From: Spirochaetota bacterium
Lineage (GTDB): Bacteria; Spirochaetota; Spirochaetia; CADAEX01
NCBI GenBank assembly: GCA_009786125.1
Contig: WQTU01000124.1
Coordinates: 1 to 33,034 of the forward strand
Length of the DNA stretch: 33,034 nt
Reading direction: 5' to 3'
Position numbers and translations under genes: made by a program. The notes under the pieces were generated by a model. That model saw only the letters and a list, made by a program, of their open reading frames with translations, was not told the DNA's origin and searched no databases. Positions 16,206 to 23,161 of the stretch are shown one piece after another (the first letter of the stretch is position 1; each line of letters starts with the position of its first letter).

Positions 16206-16829
16206 CTACGATGCAGAGAGCCTCGGCAATACTCTTTCTCTTCCTCTTAAAGCCTCGGCATGAGCCGGATTAAGCTGTAAAGCTCTGTCATACGCTTCAA
16301 GCGCAAATCTAAAATCGCCTGCTCTTTCCCTTGCATAACCAAGTCTTGCCCACCATCTTGTATTATTCGGAGAAAGGTGAAGAGCTGTTGTGAGCGCAAT
16401 ATCTGCATTGTTAAACTCTCCCAGCCTTATATATATTTCGCCTACTAAATAATAGGTAACCGCAACTCTGGGACCAGATTCAACAAGCGAAAAAAATAAT
16501 TCAAAATATCTAAGAGCTTCTCTGTTATTTCCAAGATGAAAATGAGCTTCTCCCAGGTTTTGTATAACTCTGCTGTCGTACCTTGAGATTCTTAATGCAG
16601 CAAGACCATAGTCTATTGCCTCCTGATACCTGCCAAGACTTACAAGGCTCCAGCCAAGAACTACAAACGAATCGAGGTTTCTGGGCATTGTCTCAAGCTC
16701 TGCACGGCATATTCGAACAGCTTCTTCAAATCTGCCCTCACGGAACATTTGAAGGGCATCGGGTCTCTCCTGTGAAAAAACAGGAACGCATATTGTAAAT
16801 ATCAGTATAATAAATAGAACTTTTTTCAT
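16206..16829 (-). CDS. Exported TPR-repeat protein
   Basis: 207 residues. A signal peptide (MKKVLFIILIFTICVPVFS, cleavage likely before Q20) is followed by about four to five tetratricopeptide repeats, seen as recurring W/Y-A-G-Y-A-A-P patterns. Examples are GRFEEAVRICRAELETMPRN, GRYQEAIDYGLAALRISRYD, GNNREALRYFELFFSL, GEFNNADIALTTALHLSPNN and GDFRFALEAYDRALQLNPAH. It is likely a periplasmic scaffold; no enzymatic domain is present. It starts 12 nt after the bactofilin stop, so the two are co-transcribed and may act together in envelope organisation. The exact partner is unknown. Confidence 0.85.
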   Translation of the reverse strand: MKKVLFIILIFTICVPVFSQERPDALQMFREGRFEEAVRICRAELETMPRNLDSFVVLGWSLVSLGRYQEAIDYGLAALRISRYDSRVIQNLGEAHFHLGNNREALRYFELFFSLVESGPRVAVTYYLVGEIYIRLGEFNNADIALTTALHLSPNNTRWWARLGYARERAGDFRFALEAYDRALQLNPAHAEALRGRERVLPRLSAS

Positions 16830-16841
16830 AAAATCTCTCCG

Positions 16842-17195
16842 CTACTTTCTTTCCATGGTACAAATGCCATTAAAAATAGCGCCATTTTCCATTACAATGG
16901 CGGGGCTTGTTATGTCGCCGGTTACCTGCGAAGTAGAAAAGAGCTCAACCCGCTTGCATGAATTGATATTTCCATCGACTGTGCCTTTTACGGACACAAG
17001 GTTTGCATCGATTTGAGCTTTTACTTCTGCATTTTTTCCTACGTAAAAATCACTCATGGATTTAATTGTTCCGGTAAATTTACCCTTTACCATAAGCGGT
17101 TTATTAAAAGTAAGGTCTCCGGTAAAATCAATATCTTCGGATAAAACAGTGTCGATAGCAGCTTCTTCGACATTTTTTATGTTTACTTCTGCCAT
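16842..17195 (-). CDS. Bactofilin
   Basis: 117-residue polymer-forming cytoskeletal protein (DUF583/bactofilin). The core is a right-handed beta-helix built from short repeats with alternating hydrophobic residues: IDFTGDLTFNKPLMVKGKF, then TGTIKSMSDFYVGKNAEV, and KAQIDANLVSVKGTVDGNI. These assemble into filaments at the inner membrane that position envelope or motility machinery. The ATG at 17195 is chosen because GGGAG lies 7-11 nt upstream; the frame stays open to 17216. The leader contains a fragment of the hairpin repeat followed by a T run. A promoter is visible at 17296-17324. The TPR gene follows at once. Confidence 0.92.
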   Translation of the reverse strand: MAEVNIKNVEEAAIDTVLSEDIDFTGDLTFNKPLMVKGKFTGTIKSMSDFYVGKNAEVKAQIDANLVSVKGTVDGNINSCKRVELFSTSQVTGDITSPAIVMENGAIFNGICTMERK

Positions 17196-17229
17196 AATTA
17201 CTCCCATAAAAAACAAAACATTAAAAACC

Positions 17230-17270
17230 TGCTGATTTATTCAGCCGAGAATTGCGAAGCATCAGCAATA
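17230..17270 (+). repeat. Modular hairpin repeat, copy D (degenerate fragment)
   Basis: GCTGATTTATTCAGCCGAGAA followed by TTGCGAAGCAT matches the H1 end of copies A and B with a deletion in the right arm. On the minus strand it lies in the bactofilin leader. There GCTGA/TCAGC followed by GGTTTTT could act as a weak intrinsic terminator or attenuator. Confidence 0.5.
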
Positions 17271-17295
17271 CATTAAAAATAGTTTTGTTTTTTAT

Positions 17296-17324
17296 ATCGT
17301 ACTTAACCTTGTTATTACTGTCAA
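17296..17324 (-). promoter_or_regulatory. Promoter of bactofilin-TPR(-mtaB)
   Basis: Minus strand TTGACA (17324-17319), 17-bp spacer, TACGAT (17301-17296). The predicted transcript starts near 17289 and has a leader of about 95 nt that includes repeat copy D. Confidence 0.7.
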
Positions 17325-17413
17325 GAATGCACGAGTTTTTTCTTTTTCCGGAACCACAATATCTCGCACTATTGCACAGCGACGCTAAGTTTTTTTGATG
17401 GCGGCAATGAGGA

Positions 17414-17451
17414 GGTAATGTAGCCCCGAACAAGTTCGGGGCTACATTACC
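17414..17451 (-). repeat. Perfect 18-bp inverted repeat after the FGE lipoprotein gene (repeat copy E)
   Basis: GGTAATGTAGCCCCGAAC (17414-17431) and its exact complement (17434-17451) are separated by only AA. The right arm matches the GTTCGGGGCTACATTACC segment of copy A. It lies 8 nt past the stop of the minus-strand gene and may act as its terminator, although no long T run follows. Confidence 0.75.
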
Positions 17452-17459
17452 TTAGAATC

Positions 17460-19208
17460 CTAATTTGCAAGGCGCATAATACGGAGGCCAACGTGGTTTA
17501 ACCTGGCATACTGATACCAGGTGGGCCGATATTCAAAATTCGCCCAAGTCGCTGGTCTGAACCATGACCCGCCGCTTAGTCGATTCCGATAATTATCAAA
17601 AGAATCATGATCATTGTGCCACTCATATACGTTCCCGTGTATATCGTATAAGCCCCACGCATTAGGCGCCCTTGTCCCTACCTGGCGTGTTCTGCCGCCG
17701 CTGTTTTCCAATGTCCACGCAATTTCGGCTATTGCCGCCAAATCCCCCGCTGTTAATCCTATCGGCGGACCGACTGGAGGAGTAGGAATTACAAAGCCAT
17801 TTATCCCGTTATGGAAACGTGCTGTCGCTCCGGCACGTCCTGCAAATTCCCACTGCGCGCTTGTTGGCAGTCTGTATCCGTTACCAGGCACTATTGTTAC
17901 TGCTCTCCAGCGGTCAAAGTCTTCGCCTCTGGCTGTCGGCACTAGCCCCCACTGGTTAGTGTTTGTTGTAGGCGCACCGCCTCCTATTGGAACTATCGAG
18001 TACACAGGCGTGCGCCCACGCTGATAGCTTAACCTGTTCGCAAACACTATCGCATCAAACCAGCTTACCATTTCAACAGGAAAGTTTGCTGTTGCGAGAC
18101 CTGCTACATACGTTGCTCTTGTGCCGCCTGCCCTATGAGCACTTGGCGTTGCGCTTATGTTATTGCTGTTTCCGGTCATTACATCCTGCCACTGGTGCTG
18201 AGTTATCTGGTGCCTGCTTATGTAAAAGGGTACATTGCCGTGGGGAATTCTTACCATAACTATTGGAAGCGGTACCGCAACATCGGCAGTTGCAGATATA
18301 GCATTGTTAAATGTTGATATTGCTCTAACTGTTAAGCTGGCGGCAGTTTCATTAGCAGCTACAGTTAAAAGACCGCTTGCGTTATTAATGCTGGTGCCAG
18401 CCGCCTTGGCGCCTGTAACTGTCCATGTTACGTCTTGCGGCGGGTTGTTATCCCCAGCCACAGTTGCGGTAAAAGTTTGGTTTCCGCCCCTGTTCACAGC
18501 AGCGGTAGAAGGGTTTATGGTTACGCCGGTTACGGTTGGCTGCGGAACTGTAACAACGGCAGTTCCGCTTATTGTTGTATCAAGCATTGACGTAGCCCTA
18601 ACTGTTAAGCTGACGGCAGTTTCATTAGCAGCTACGGTTAAAAGGCCGCTTGCGTTATTAATGATTGTTCCAGCCACCCCGCTTTCAACTGCCCAGGTTA
18701 CGTCTTGCTGCGGGTTGTTTGCTCCGTCAACTTGTGCTGTAAAGGTTTGGCTTCCGCCTCTGTTCACTGTAGCGGTAGAAGGGTTTACGGTTACGCCGGT
18801 TACGGTTGGCATTTGGGCTGGGTCGTCTATAACAGTAACTGTTGCCGTCCCGTATCTTGCAGGAGTATGTATCGATGCAGCCCGCACAGTAAGTGTTCCT
18901 GCAGTTTCGTCCTCATGCACGAAAAGGACGCCTATGCCGGAAAGGGTAGTTTCTTCGTGGCTGTGTCCTTCTAACGTCCATGTAACTCCCTGCGGCGGAT
19001 TACCTGTTCCATGTACAATGGCTGTAAATTCCTTTGATGTGCCAACTAATACATATGATTTGCCGGTTACAATAACGCCTGTTACTAGCGTAGTGGTCAT
19101 CAGATCGTAATGATCGCTAGGACCTGCCGGGTTAGCGCAGGCAGCTATAAGCGCGATTATTGCAGCAATTGCTACCAGACCCAAAAAGCATTTTGCCTTG
19201 TTTTTCAT
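17460..19208 (-). CDS. Surface lipoprotein with Ig-like repeats and FGE/SUMF1-fold C-terminus
   Basis: 582 residues. The lipoprotein signal ends at LIAAC24. Three bacterial Ig-like (BIG2-type) domains follow at about 40-128, 134-223 and 224-313. The last two are near duplicates (VTGVTxNPSTAxVNRGG, QTFTA, NNASGLLTVAANETA). The C-terminal 265 residues form a formylglycine-generating-enzyme-type C-lectin fold: PVEMVSWFDAIVFANRL, GYRLPTSAQWEFAGRAG, WGLYDIHGNVYEW and the terminal GGSW...HVGLRIMRLAN. The catalytic cysteines of true FGE are absent, so a binding or adhesin role is more likely than sulfatase activation. The segment after GGSW (FRPATWANFEYRPTWYQYAR) is rich in aromatic residues where relatives usually have Asn. 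AAGGAG precedes the ATG. The gene appears GC-richer than its neighbours. Confidence 0.88.
   Translation of the reverse strand: MKNKAKCFLGLVAIAAIIALIAACANPAGPSDHYDLMTTTLVTGVIVTGKSYVLVGTSKEFTAIVHGTGNPPQGVTWTLEGHSHEETTLSGIGVLFVHEDETAGTLTVRAASIHTPARYGTATVTVIDDPAQMPTVTGVTVNPSTATVNRGGSQTFTAQVDGANNPQQDVTWAVESGVAGTIINNASGLLTVAANETAVSLTVRATSMLDTTISGTAVVTVPQPTVTGVTINPSTAAVNRGGNQTFTATVAGDNNPPQDVTWTVTGAKAAGTSINNASGLLTVAANETAASLTVRAISTFNNAISATADVAVPLPIVMVRIPHGNVPFYISRHQITQHQWQDVMTGNSNNISATPSAHRAGGTRATYVAGLATANFPVEMVSWFDAIVFANRLSYQRGRTPVYSIVPIGGGAPTTNTNQWGLVPTARGEDFDRWRAVTIVPGNGYRLPTSAQWEFAGRAGATARFHNGINGFVIPTPPVGPPIGLTAGDLAAIAEIAWTLENSGGRTRQVGTRAPNAWGLYDIHGNVYEWHNDHDSFDNYRNRLSGGSWFRPATWANFEYRPTWYQYARLNHVGLRIMRLAN
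18270..18809 (-). repeat. Tandem 270-bp coding repeat (two Ig-like domains)
   Basis: The DNA for the second and third Ig-like domains is highly similar with a period of 270-273 bp. For example, CTAACTGTTAAGCTG occurs at 18325 and 18598, and GGTTACGCCGGTTACGGTTG recurs with the same spacing. This is a recent internal duplication that could expand or contract by recombination. Confidence 0.8.
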
Positions 19209-19287
19209 TTTTTGCTCCTTGTTTGTTTATGCAAAAGCCAGTTACTACGCCGTTTTTGCAGGTGTTTACTTGGGAACGTAACCCCGA

Positions 19288-19304
19288 GCCGCCGAACAGG
19301 CGGC
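19288..19304. other. GC-rich hairpin in the lipoprotein leader
   Basis: GCCGCC (19288-19293) and GGCGGC (19299-19304) with loop GAACA. It lies between the remnant lipoprotein frame and the FGE-fold lipoprotein, in the probable leader of the latter. Confidence 0.5.
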
Positions 19305-19321
19305 GCAGCGTTAACCATTTG

Positions 19322-19350
19322 TGCTTATTGTGCTATTTCTGCCTTGTCAA
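19322..19350 (-). promoter_or_regulatory. Possible promoter of the FGE-fold lipoprotein
   Basis: Minus strand TTGACA (19350-19345), 17-bp spacer, TAAGCA (19327-19322). The -10 is weak. The -35 overlaps the stop codon of the lipoprotein remnant. Confidence 0.4.
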
Positions 19351-19519
19351 AACATTTTCTCCACCAGGTGATCCCATGTGCCGTAAAAGACAGAGCGAGC
19401 CGTGTTATTGTCAGCATCACGAAAATATGGATGCAGATTTGTACCTCCGGTATCACAAGCGCTAAATATGAAAATTAAGGCAATTCCAATCAATAAAATA
19501 TAGCTTGTTTGTTTGTCAT
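19347..19519 (-). pseudogene. Frameshifted small lipoprotein remnant
   Basis: AAGGAG precedes ATG at 19519, but the frame stops after nine codons (MTNKQAIFY, then TGA). One base shift within TATTTTATTG restores LIGIALIFIFSAC, a typical lipoprotein signal ending in a lipobox cysteine, followed by DTGGTNLHPYFRDADNN and VFYGTWDHLVEKMF, then a stop. The good ribosome site and signal peptide argue that this was once a real lipoprotein gene of which only about 57 codons remain. The length of 173 nt is one short of whole codons, as a single deletion would give. A sequencing error in the T-rich run is the alternative. Confidence 0.55.
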
Positions 19520-19703
19520 ACAGTACTCCTTAGCAGAATGTATTTTTGTCCACTTCCTTATTATACCATTACAATTTTATAAAATAAAATATTTTTTTCC
19601 AGTTTTTTCCCCAACCTTTTCCCTAATATCACACACGCTCGGAAAATGCTAATATTATTTTGAACCCATCAGTATGGCATTATGAAGAATTTTTCCCTCT
19701 ACA

Positions 19704-19731
19704 TTGAAACTTTATAAAAAATGGCTAATAC
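19704..19731 (+). promoter_or_regulatory. Possible promoter of pta
   Basis: TTGAAA (19704-19709), 16-bp spacer and TAATAC (19726-19731). The resulting leader of about 110 nt would contain repeat copy F. Confidence 0.4.
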
Positions 19732-19740
19732 TAAGGTAAA

Positions 19741-19816
19741 TAAGGTAAAGTAGCCCCGAACAAGTTCGGGATGCTTCGCGAATTTATTCTCGATTGAATA
19801 AATCAGCGGCTCCTAA
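19741..19816 (-). repeat. Modular hairpin repeat, copy F
   Basis: Contains the H2 hairpin CCCGAAC/GTTCGGG (19755-19770) and the H1 hairpin ATTTATTC/GAATAAAT (19782-19803) with loop TCGATT, then ATCAGCGG. In reverse orientation it matches the first half of copy A. It sits in the probable pta leader, ending about 25 nt before the Shine-Dalgarno. Confidence 0.75.
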
Positions 19817-19849
19817 GGTGTCAATTTGTATATAAATAAGGAGAACGAT

Positions 19850-20845
19850 ATGGGTTTTATTGAAAGAATGAAGACAGAAGCCAGGGCAAAAATGCTTAAG
19901 CTGGTTCTTCCGGAAGGAAAAGATACAAGAATTATCAGCGCTGCCAAAATTCTTATTGATGAAAATCTTGTTTCTGAAGTTGCGCTTGTCGGCGATGAAG
20001 ATGTAATAAAAAAGAGCGCAGATGAAGCAGGCGTAAAGCTTGCGGACAGAATTGTTATTGTTAACCCGCTAAAATCGCCAAAGCTTGATGATTACGCAAA
20101 AGAATACTTTGAGCTTAGAAAAAGCAAGGGGATTACGCTGGATCAGGCTGCGGAAGAAATTAAGGATGTTCTTCATTGGGGTGCAATGATGGTACGCAAA
20201 GGCGACTCGAATGCTATGGTTGCAGGCGCGGAAAACTCAACGGGCGCTGTTGCTTCTGCATCGCTTAAGGTTATAAAAACTGCTGATGGCGTAAAAAACG
20301 CATCTTCCTGTTTTGTTATGGATAAGCCGGGTTCTGAGTGGGGATACCAGGGCAGTATGATATTTTCTGACTGCGGTTTTATAATCGACCCAACTGCAGA
20401 GCAGCTTGCAGATATTGTTATTGCGGCGGCAGATTCATGCAGATGCTTTTTGCTTACTGAGCCAAAAATCGCTATGCTTTCTTTCTCGACAAAAGGTTCT
20501 GCTTCCCACGAAACTGTTGACAGGGTTACAGAGGCTCTGGAAATTGTAAAAAAATCTCATCCGCAGCTTGAGATTGACGGCGAACTCCAGCTTGATGCTG
20601 CGGTTGTTGCGGGTGTTGGGCAGAAAAAAGCTCCGGGATCGGCTGTTGCAGGGTATGCAAATACTCTTATATTTCCGAACCTTAATGCAGGAAATATTGG
20701 CTACAAACTTACGCAGAGATTTGGCGGCTTTGATGCTTATGGTCCGATTTTTCAGGGTTTTGCAAAGCCGGTTAGCGATCTTTCGAGGGGCTGCAACATA
20801 AATGATGTTGTGAATATCTCGCTTGCGACTATAAACAAGAAATAA
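19850..20845 (+). CDS. pta: Phosphate acetyltransferase
   Basis: 331-residue cytoplasmic enzyme converting acetyl-CoA and phosphate to acetyl phosphate and CoA, the step before acetate kinase in acetate-forming fermentation. The short Pta type without N-terminal regulatory domains is evident from length. Landmarks are LVLPEGKDTRI, MVAGAENSTGAV, MLSFSTKGSA, DGELQLDAAVV and the C-terminal GYANTLIFPNLNAGNIGYKL with QRFGGFDAYGPIFQGFAKPV and DLSRGC. The ATG at 19850 is used because AAGGAG lies 6 nt upstream; the frame is open to 19826. It stands alone between a repeat and a row of hairpins. Confidence 0.96.
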   Translation: MGFIERMKTEARAKMLKLVLPEGKDTRIISAAKILIDENLVSEVALVGDEDVIKKSADEAGVKLADRIVIVNPLKSPKLDDYAKEYFELRKSKGITLDQAAEEIKDVLHWGAMMVRKGDSNAMVAGAENSTGAVASASLKVIKTADGVKNASSCFVMDKPGSEWGYQGSMIFSDCGFIIDPTAEQLADIVIAAADSCRCFLLTEPKIAMLSFSTKGSASHETVDRVTEALEIVKKSHPQLEIDGELQLDAAVVAGVGQKKAPGSAVAGYANTLIFPNLNAGNIGYKLTQRFGGFDAYGPIFQGFAKPVSDLSRGCNINDVVNISLATINKK

Positions 20846-20853
20846 TTGTTCTT

Positions 20854-20976
20854 GCTGCAGCCGGCTGGCTTGCAGCTGTATTGTGTATTATACAATACGC
20901 TGATGTTAATATTTGTCTCTGCTTAAGCAGAGGCTTGCGCTTTGCGAGGCGTCTTTTAGCCGAGTTAAAGCGCAAG
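20854..20976 (+). other. Row of four hairpins downstream of pta
   Basis: In order: GCTGC-A-GCC/GGC-TT-GCAGC (20854-20876), GTATTGT/ACAATAC (20878-20898), the palindrome CTCTGCTTAAGCAGAG (20917-20932), and CTTGCGCTTT/AAAGCGCAAG (20934-20943 with 20967-20976). None is followed by a long T run. GCGCTTT recurs at 21003-21009 and could compete for pairing with AAAGCGC. I see no open frame. The first hairpin may help end pta. Confidence 0.55.
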
Positions 20977-21029
20977 ACGATGCATCAGGAAATAGAAATT
21001 ACGCGCTTTGAGATTTAATAAATTTAGTC

Positions 21030-21060
21030 TTGACAGATACCCTCAATTACCCTTTAAATA
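21030..21060 (+). promoter_or_regulatory. Promoter of dapB-dapA (near-leaderless)
   Basis: TTGACA at 21030-21035 with a 17-bp spacer to TTTAAA (21053-21058), or 18-19 bp to TTAAAT/TAAATA. Transcription should begin at about 21065-21067, and the dapB ATG is at 21068. No Shine-Dalgarno precedes that ATG. Confidence 0.65.
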
Positions 21061-21067
21061 AATATAT

Positions 21068-21808
21068 ATGAAAGTATTATTAGTTGGTTATGGATTTATG
21101 GGAAAGGAAATTGAAAAAATCCTTCTTTCCCGCGGGCATACTGTTGAAACAGCAGACCCGGTTACAGCGGCAAAATATAAAGAAATTACTCCTGCTATTC
21201 TCGAAACAGCAGATGTTGTAATTGATTTTTCTGCACCTTCGGCTGTAGAAAAAAACTGCGATGTTTATGTAAAAGGCAAAACTCCTGTAGTAATGGGCAC
21301 GACCGGCTGGGAAAACATTCGGGAACAGGTTGCAAAAAAGGTTGAAGCAGCCGGAATTGGGTTTATATGGGGCTCAAATTATTCTGTGGGCGCTAATTTG
21401 TTTATCAATTTTGTTGGAAAAGCTACTGCGCTAGTAAATAATTTTCCTGAATACGATGTTTTGCTCCATGAATTTCATCATAAGAGAAAAAAGGATTCTC
21501 CTTCGGGAACAGCTATCTGGGCAGCAGAGGAAATAATCAAAAACTCAAGCCAAAAAACCAAAATAGTTACAGAAAGGCTGGACCGCCAAATCGCGGCAGA
21601 TGAGCTGCATGTTTCTTCAACAAGAGGCGGGGATATTCCTGGCACTCACACTGTTATGTATGATTCTTTTGCAGATACTATTGAGATTACGCACAAGGCA
21701 AGGAACAGAAATGGATTCGCTCTTGGAGCTGTTTTGGCTTCGGAGTGGATAATAAATAAAAAAGGTTTTATTAAAGTAGAAGACTTTTTTAAAGAATTAT
21801 TAAAATAA
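21068..21808 (+). CDS. dapB: 4-hydroxy-tetrahydrodipicolinate reductase
   Basis: 246-residue cytoplasmic NAD(P)H-dependent reductase of the diaminopimelate/lysine pathway. The nucleotide-binding motif is GYGFMG (7-12). VIDFSAPSAV (51-60) and GTTGW (77-81) follow. The catalytic segment is HEFHHKRKKDSPSGTA (134-149) with the expected His pair, Lys and the PSGTA loop. The protein is slightly shorter than E. coli DapB, as in other short bacterial forms. There is no Shine-Dalgarno, and the promoter geometry predicts a nearly leaderless mRNA. dapA follows 9 nt later with its own AAGGA site, so the two are co-transcribed. Confidence 0.95.
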   Translation: MKVLLVGYGFMGKEIEKILLSRGHTVETADPVTAAKYKEITPAILETADVVIDFSAPSAVEKNCDVYVKGKTPVVMGTTGWENIREQVAKKVEAAGIGFIWGSNYSVGANLFINFVGKATALVNNFPEYDVLLHEFHHKRKKDSPSGTAIWAAEEIIKNSSQKTKIVTERLDRQIAADELHVSSTRGGDIPGTHTVMYDSFADTIEITHKARNRNGFALGAVLASEWIINKKGFIKVEDFFKELLK

Positions 21809-21817
21809 GGATTTTTT

Positions 21818-22693
21818 ATGAAATTTAAAGGTGTTTATACTGCACTCGTTACTCCATTTAATAATGATGGATCAGTTGATTTTGGAGCTTTTAAGGATCT
21901 TATTGAGTTCCAGATAAAAGAAGGAATTACCGGAGTTCTTCCGATGGGAACCACAGGCGAAAGCCCTACATTAAGCCACGAAGAACATGTACAAATAATT
22001 GAAATGACTGTAAAGCAGGTTGCAGGAAGAGTAACTGTGCTTGCAGGTACCGGATCAAACAGCACAGAAGAAGCAATAAAATTAACAAAACGCGCAAAGG
22101 AATGCGGCGCAAATGCTTCTCTGCAGGTTGCTCCTTACTATAACAAGCCGACTCAGGAAGGATTTTACAGACATTTTATGGCAATTGCAGAAGCTGTTGA
22201 TTTGCCGATGATGCTCTACAATATTCCGGGAAGATCGGGCAAAAATATAGAAAACAGCACAACCATAAGGCTTGCAAAGCACCCAAACATTTGCGCTACC
22301 AAAGAAGCGAGCGGAAGCATTGCGCAGATTATGGATCTTATTGCGGAAAAGCCGGACAACTTTGATGTTCTTGTGGGAGATGACCAGCTTGGGTATCCTG
22401 TAATTGCTCTTGGCGGAACAGGCATTGTTTCTGTTGCCGGCAATCTTATTCCAAGGCAGATGATGGAGCTTGCAAACACAGCTCTTGAGGGCAACTTTGC
22501 AAAAGCAAGAGAACTTCACTATAAGCTTCTTCCGTTTTTTAAAGCAGAATTTATTGATACAAACCCGATTCCAATTAAGTACATGATGTCTTTAAAGAAA
22601 ATGATAAAAGAAAACTACAGGCTTCCAATGTGCGAACTTGGCGAAAAAGAAAAAGCCAGCGTAAAAGCAACGCTCGAAAAAATGGGGCTTTAA
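21818..22693 (+). CDS. dapA: 4-hydroxy-tetrahydrodipicolinate synthase
   Basis: 291-residue TIM-barrel aldolase condensing pyruvate with aspartate semialdehyde, the step before DapB. The Schiff-base lysine is K162 (CATKEASGS), the catalytic tyrosine is Y134 (YNIPGRSG), and the substrate loop GTTGE is at 44-48. AYYN-type Y107-Y108 is also present. Length and motifs are complete. AAGGA precedes the ATG. A hairpin terminator shared with the convergent padR lies 30 nt past the stop. Confidence 0.96.
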   Translation: MKFKGVYTALVTPFNNDGSVDFGAFKDLIEFQIKEGITGVLPMGTTGESPTLSHEEHVQIIEMTVKQVAGRVTVLAGTGSNSTEEAIKLTKRAKECGANASLQVAPYYNKPTQEGFYRHFMAIAEAVDLPMMLYNIPGRSGKNIENSTTIRLAKHPNICATKEASGSIAQIMDLIAEKPDNFDVLVGDDQLGYPVIALGGTGIVSVAGNLIPRQMMELANTALEGNFAKARELHYKLLPFFKAEFIDTNPIPIKYMMSLKKMIKENYRLPMCELGEKEKASVKATLEKMGL

Positions 22694-22722
22694 CCGAAGG
22701 GTAATCCCGAAGGTTGTTAGTA

Positions 22723-22760
22723 AAAGAGTATTACGTGCTTGCACATAATACTCTTTATTA
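22723..22760. terminator. Bidirectional terminator between dapA and padR
   Basis: AAAGAGTATTA (22723-22733) and TAATACTCTTT (22746-22756) form an 11-bp stem whose loop contains a further GTGC/GCAC hairpin. The right side is T-rich (TTTATTACATT). The padR stop lies at its edge, so it serves both convergent genes. Confidence 0.75.
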
Positions 22761-23063
22761 CATTACCTCACGGGATAACTCTTTTATGCGGTTTTTTGCT
22801 TCTTCAAGAATCTTCTCGCCTTCTCTGGTTATCGTGTAGTATTTTCTTATTTTGCCGTTTTCTATCTTACTTTCGACATTCAACAACCCCATTTTTTTAA
22901 GATTGTGTAAAATCGGATATAGTGTTCCTGCGCTTATGTTGTATCCGTGATGCTTTAATTCATCAATCATCCAAGATCCATAAAGCGGCTCTTTTTTTGC
23001 GTGGTATAATATATGCACATGGATAAACCCTAAAAAAAGCTTTCGCAAAATAGACTCTTGCAT
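22758..23063 (-). CDS. PadR-family transcriptional regulator
   Basis: 101-residue winged-helix repressor of the short PadR-s2 type. The core is ILYHAKKEPLYGSWMIDELK (in the usual xxLLxxGPxYGYEI position), then YNISAGTLYPILHNLKKMGL, the PadR hallmark, and a wing ending RKYYTITREGEKILEEA. The ATG at 23063 has AAGGAG 8 nt upstream; the frame is open to 23150 but crosses the operator. It is divergent from the transporter, with a perfect 31-bp palindrome between them, so it most likely represses itself and the transporter. The inducing ligand is unknown, although molybdate, sulfate or a related oxyanion would be the natural guess. Confidence 0.9.
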   Translation of the reverse strand: MQESILRKLFLGFIHVHILYHAKKEPLYGSWMIDELKHHGYNISAGTLYPILHNLKKMGLLNVESKIENGKIRKYYTITREGEKILEEAKNRIKELSREVM

Positions 23064-23083
23064 AAGATTTCTCCTTATGGCAT

Positions 23084-23114
23084 AATAACAATATCGTATA
23101 TCGATATTGTTATT
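23084..23114. promoter_or_regulatory. PadR operator (perfect 13-bp inverted repeat)
   Basis: AATAACAATATCG (23084-23096) and its exact complement (23102-23114) are separated by TATAT. It lies in the 98-bp divergent space between padR and the transporter and overlaps the transporter's -35 box. Confidence 0.75.
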
Positions 23115-23136
23115 CGATTTTATTATCTCATATATC
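23107..23136 (+). promoter_or_regulatory. Promoter of the MOT1-type transporter
   Basis: TTGTTA (23107-23112), 18-bp spacer, TATATC (23131-23136). The -35 is inside the right operator arm, so repressor binding would block it. Confidence 0.5.
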
Positions 23137-23161
23137 CATAATAAATTCAAGGAGATTCACA

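Larger units (their letters stand above)
19520..19849. other. Intergenic region before pta
   Basis: 330 nt without a gene. It is AT-rich with T-runs, a possible promoter at 19704-19731, and repeat copy F directly ahead of the pta ribosome site. Confidence 0.5.

Noticed and set aside
17414-17451. Reading the 18-bp inverted repeat as an attachment or recombination site
   Set aside because: No integrase or second matching site is nearby, and its sequence belongs to the dispersed hairpin repeat family.
18235-19110. A 291-codon open frame on the plus strand opposite the Ig/FGE lipoprotein
   Set aside because: It is antisense to the repeated Ig-like domains, has low-complexity Val/Ala/Thr composition, no ribosome site, and mirrors the opposite gene's codon pattern.
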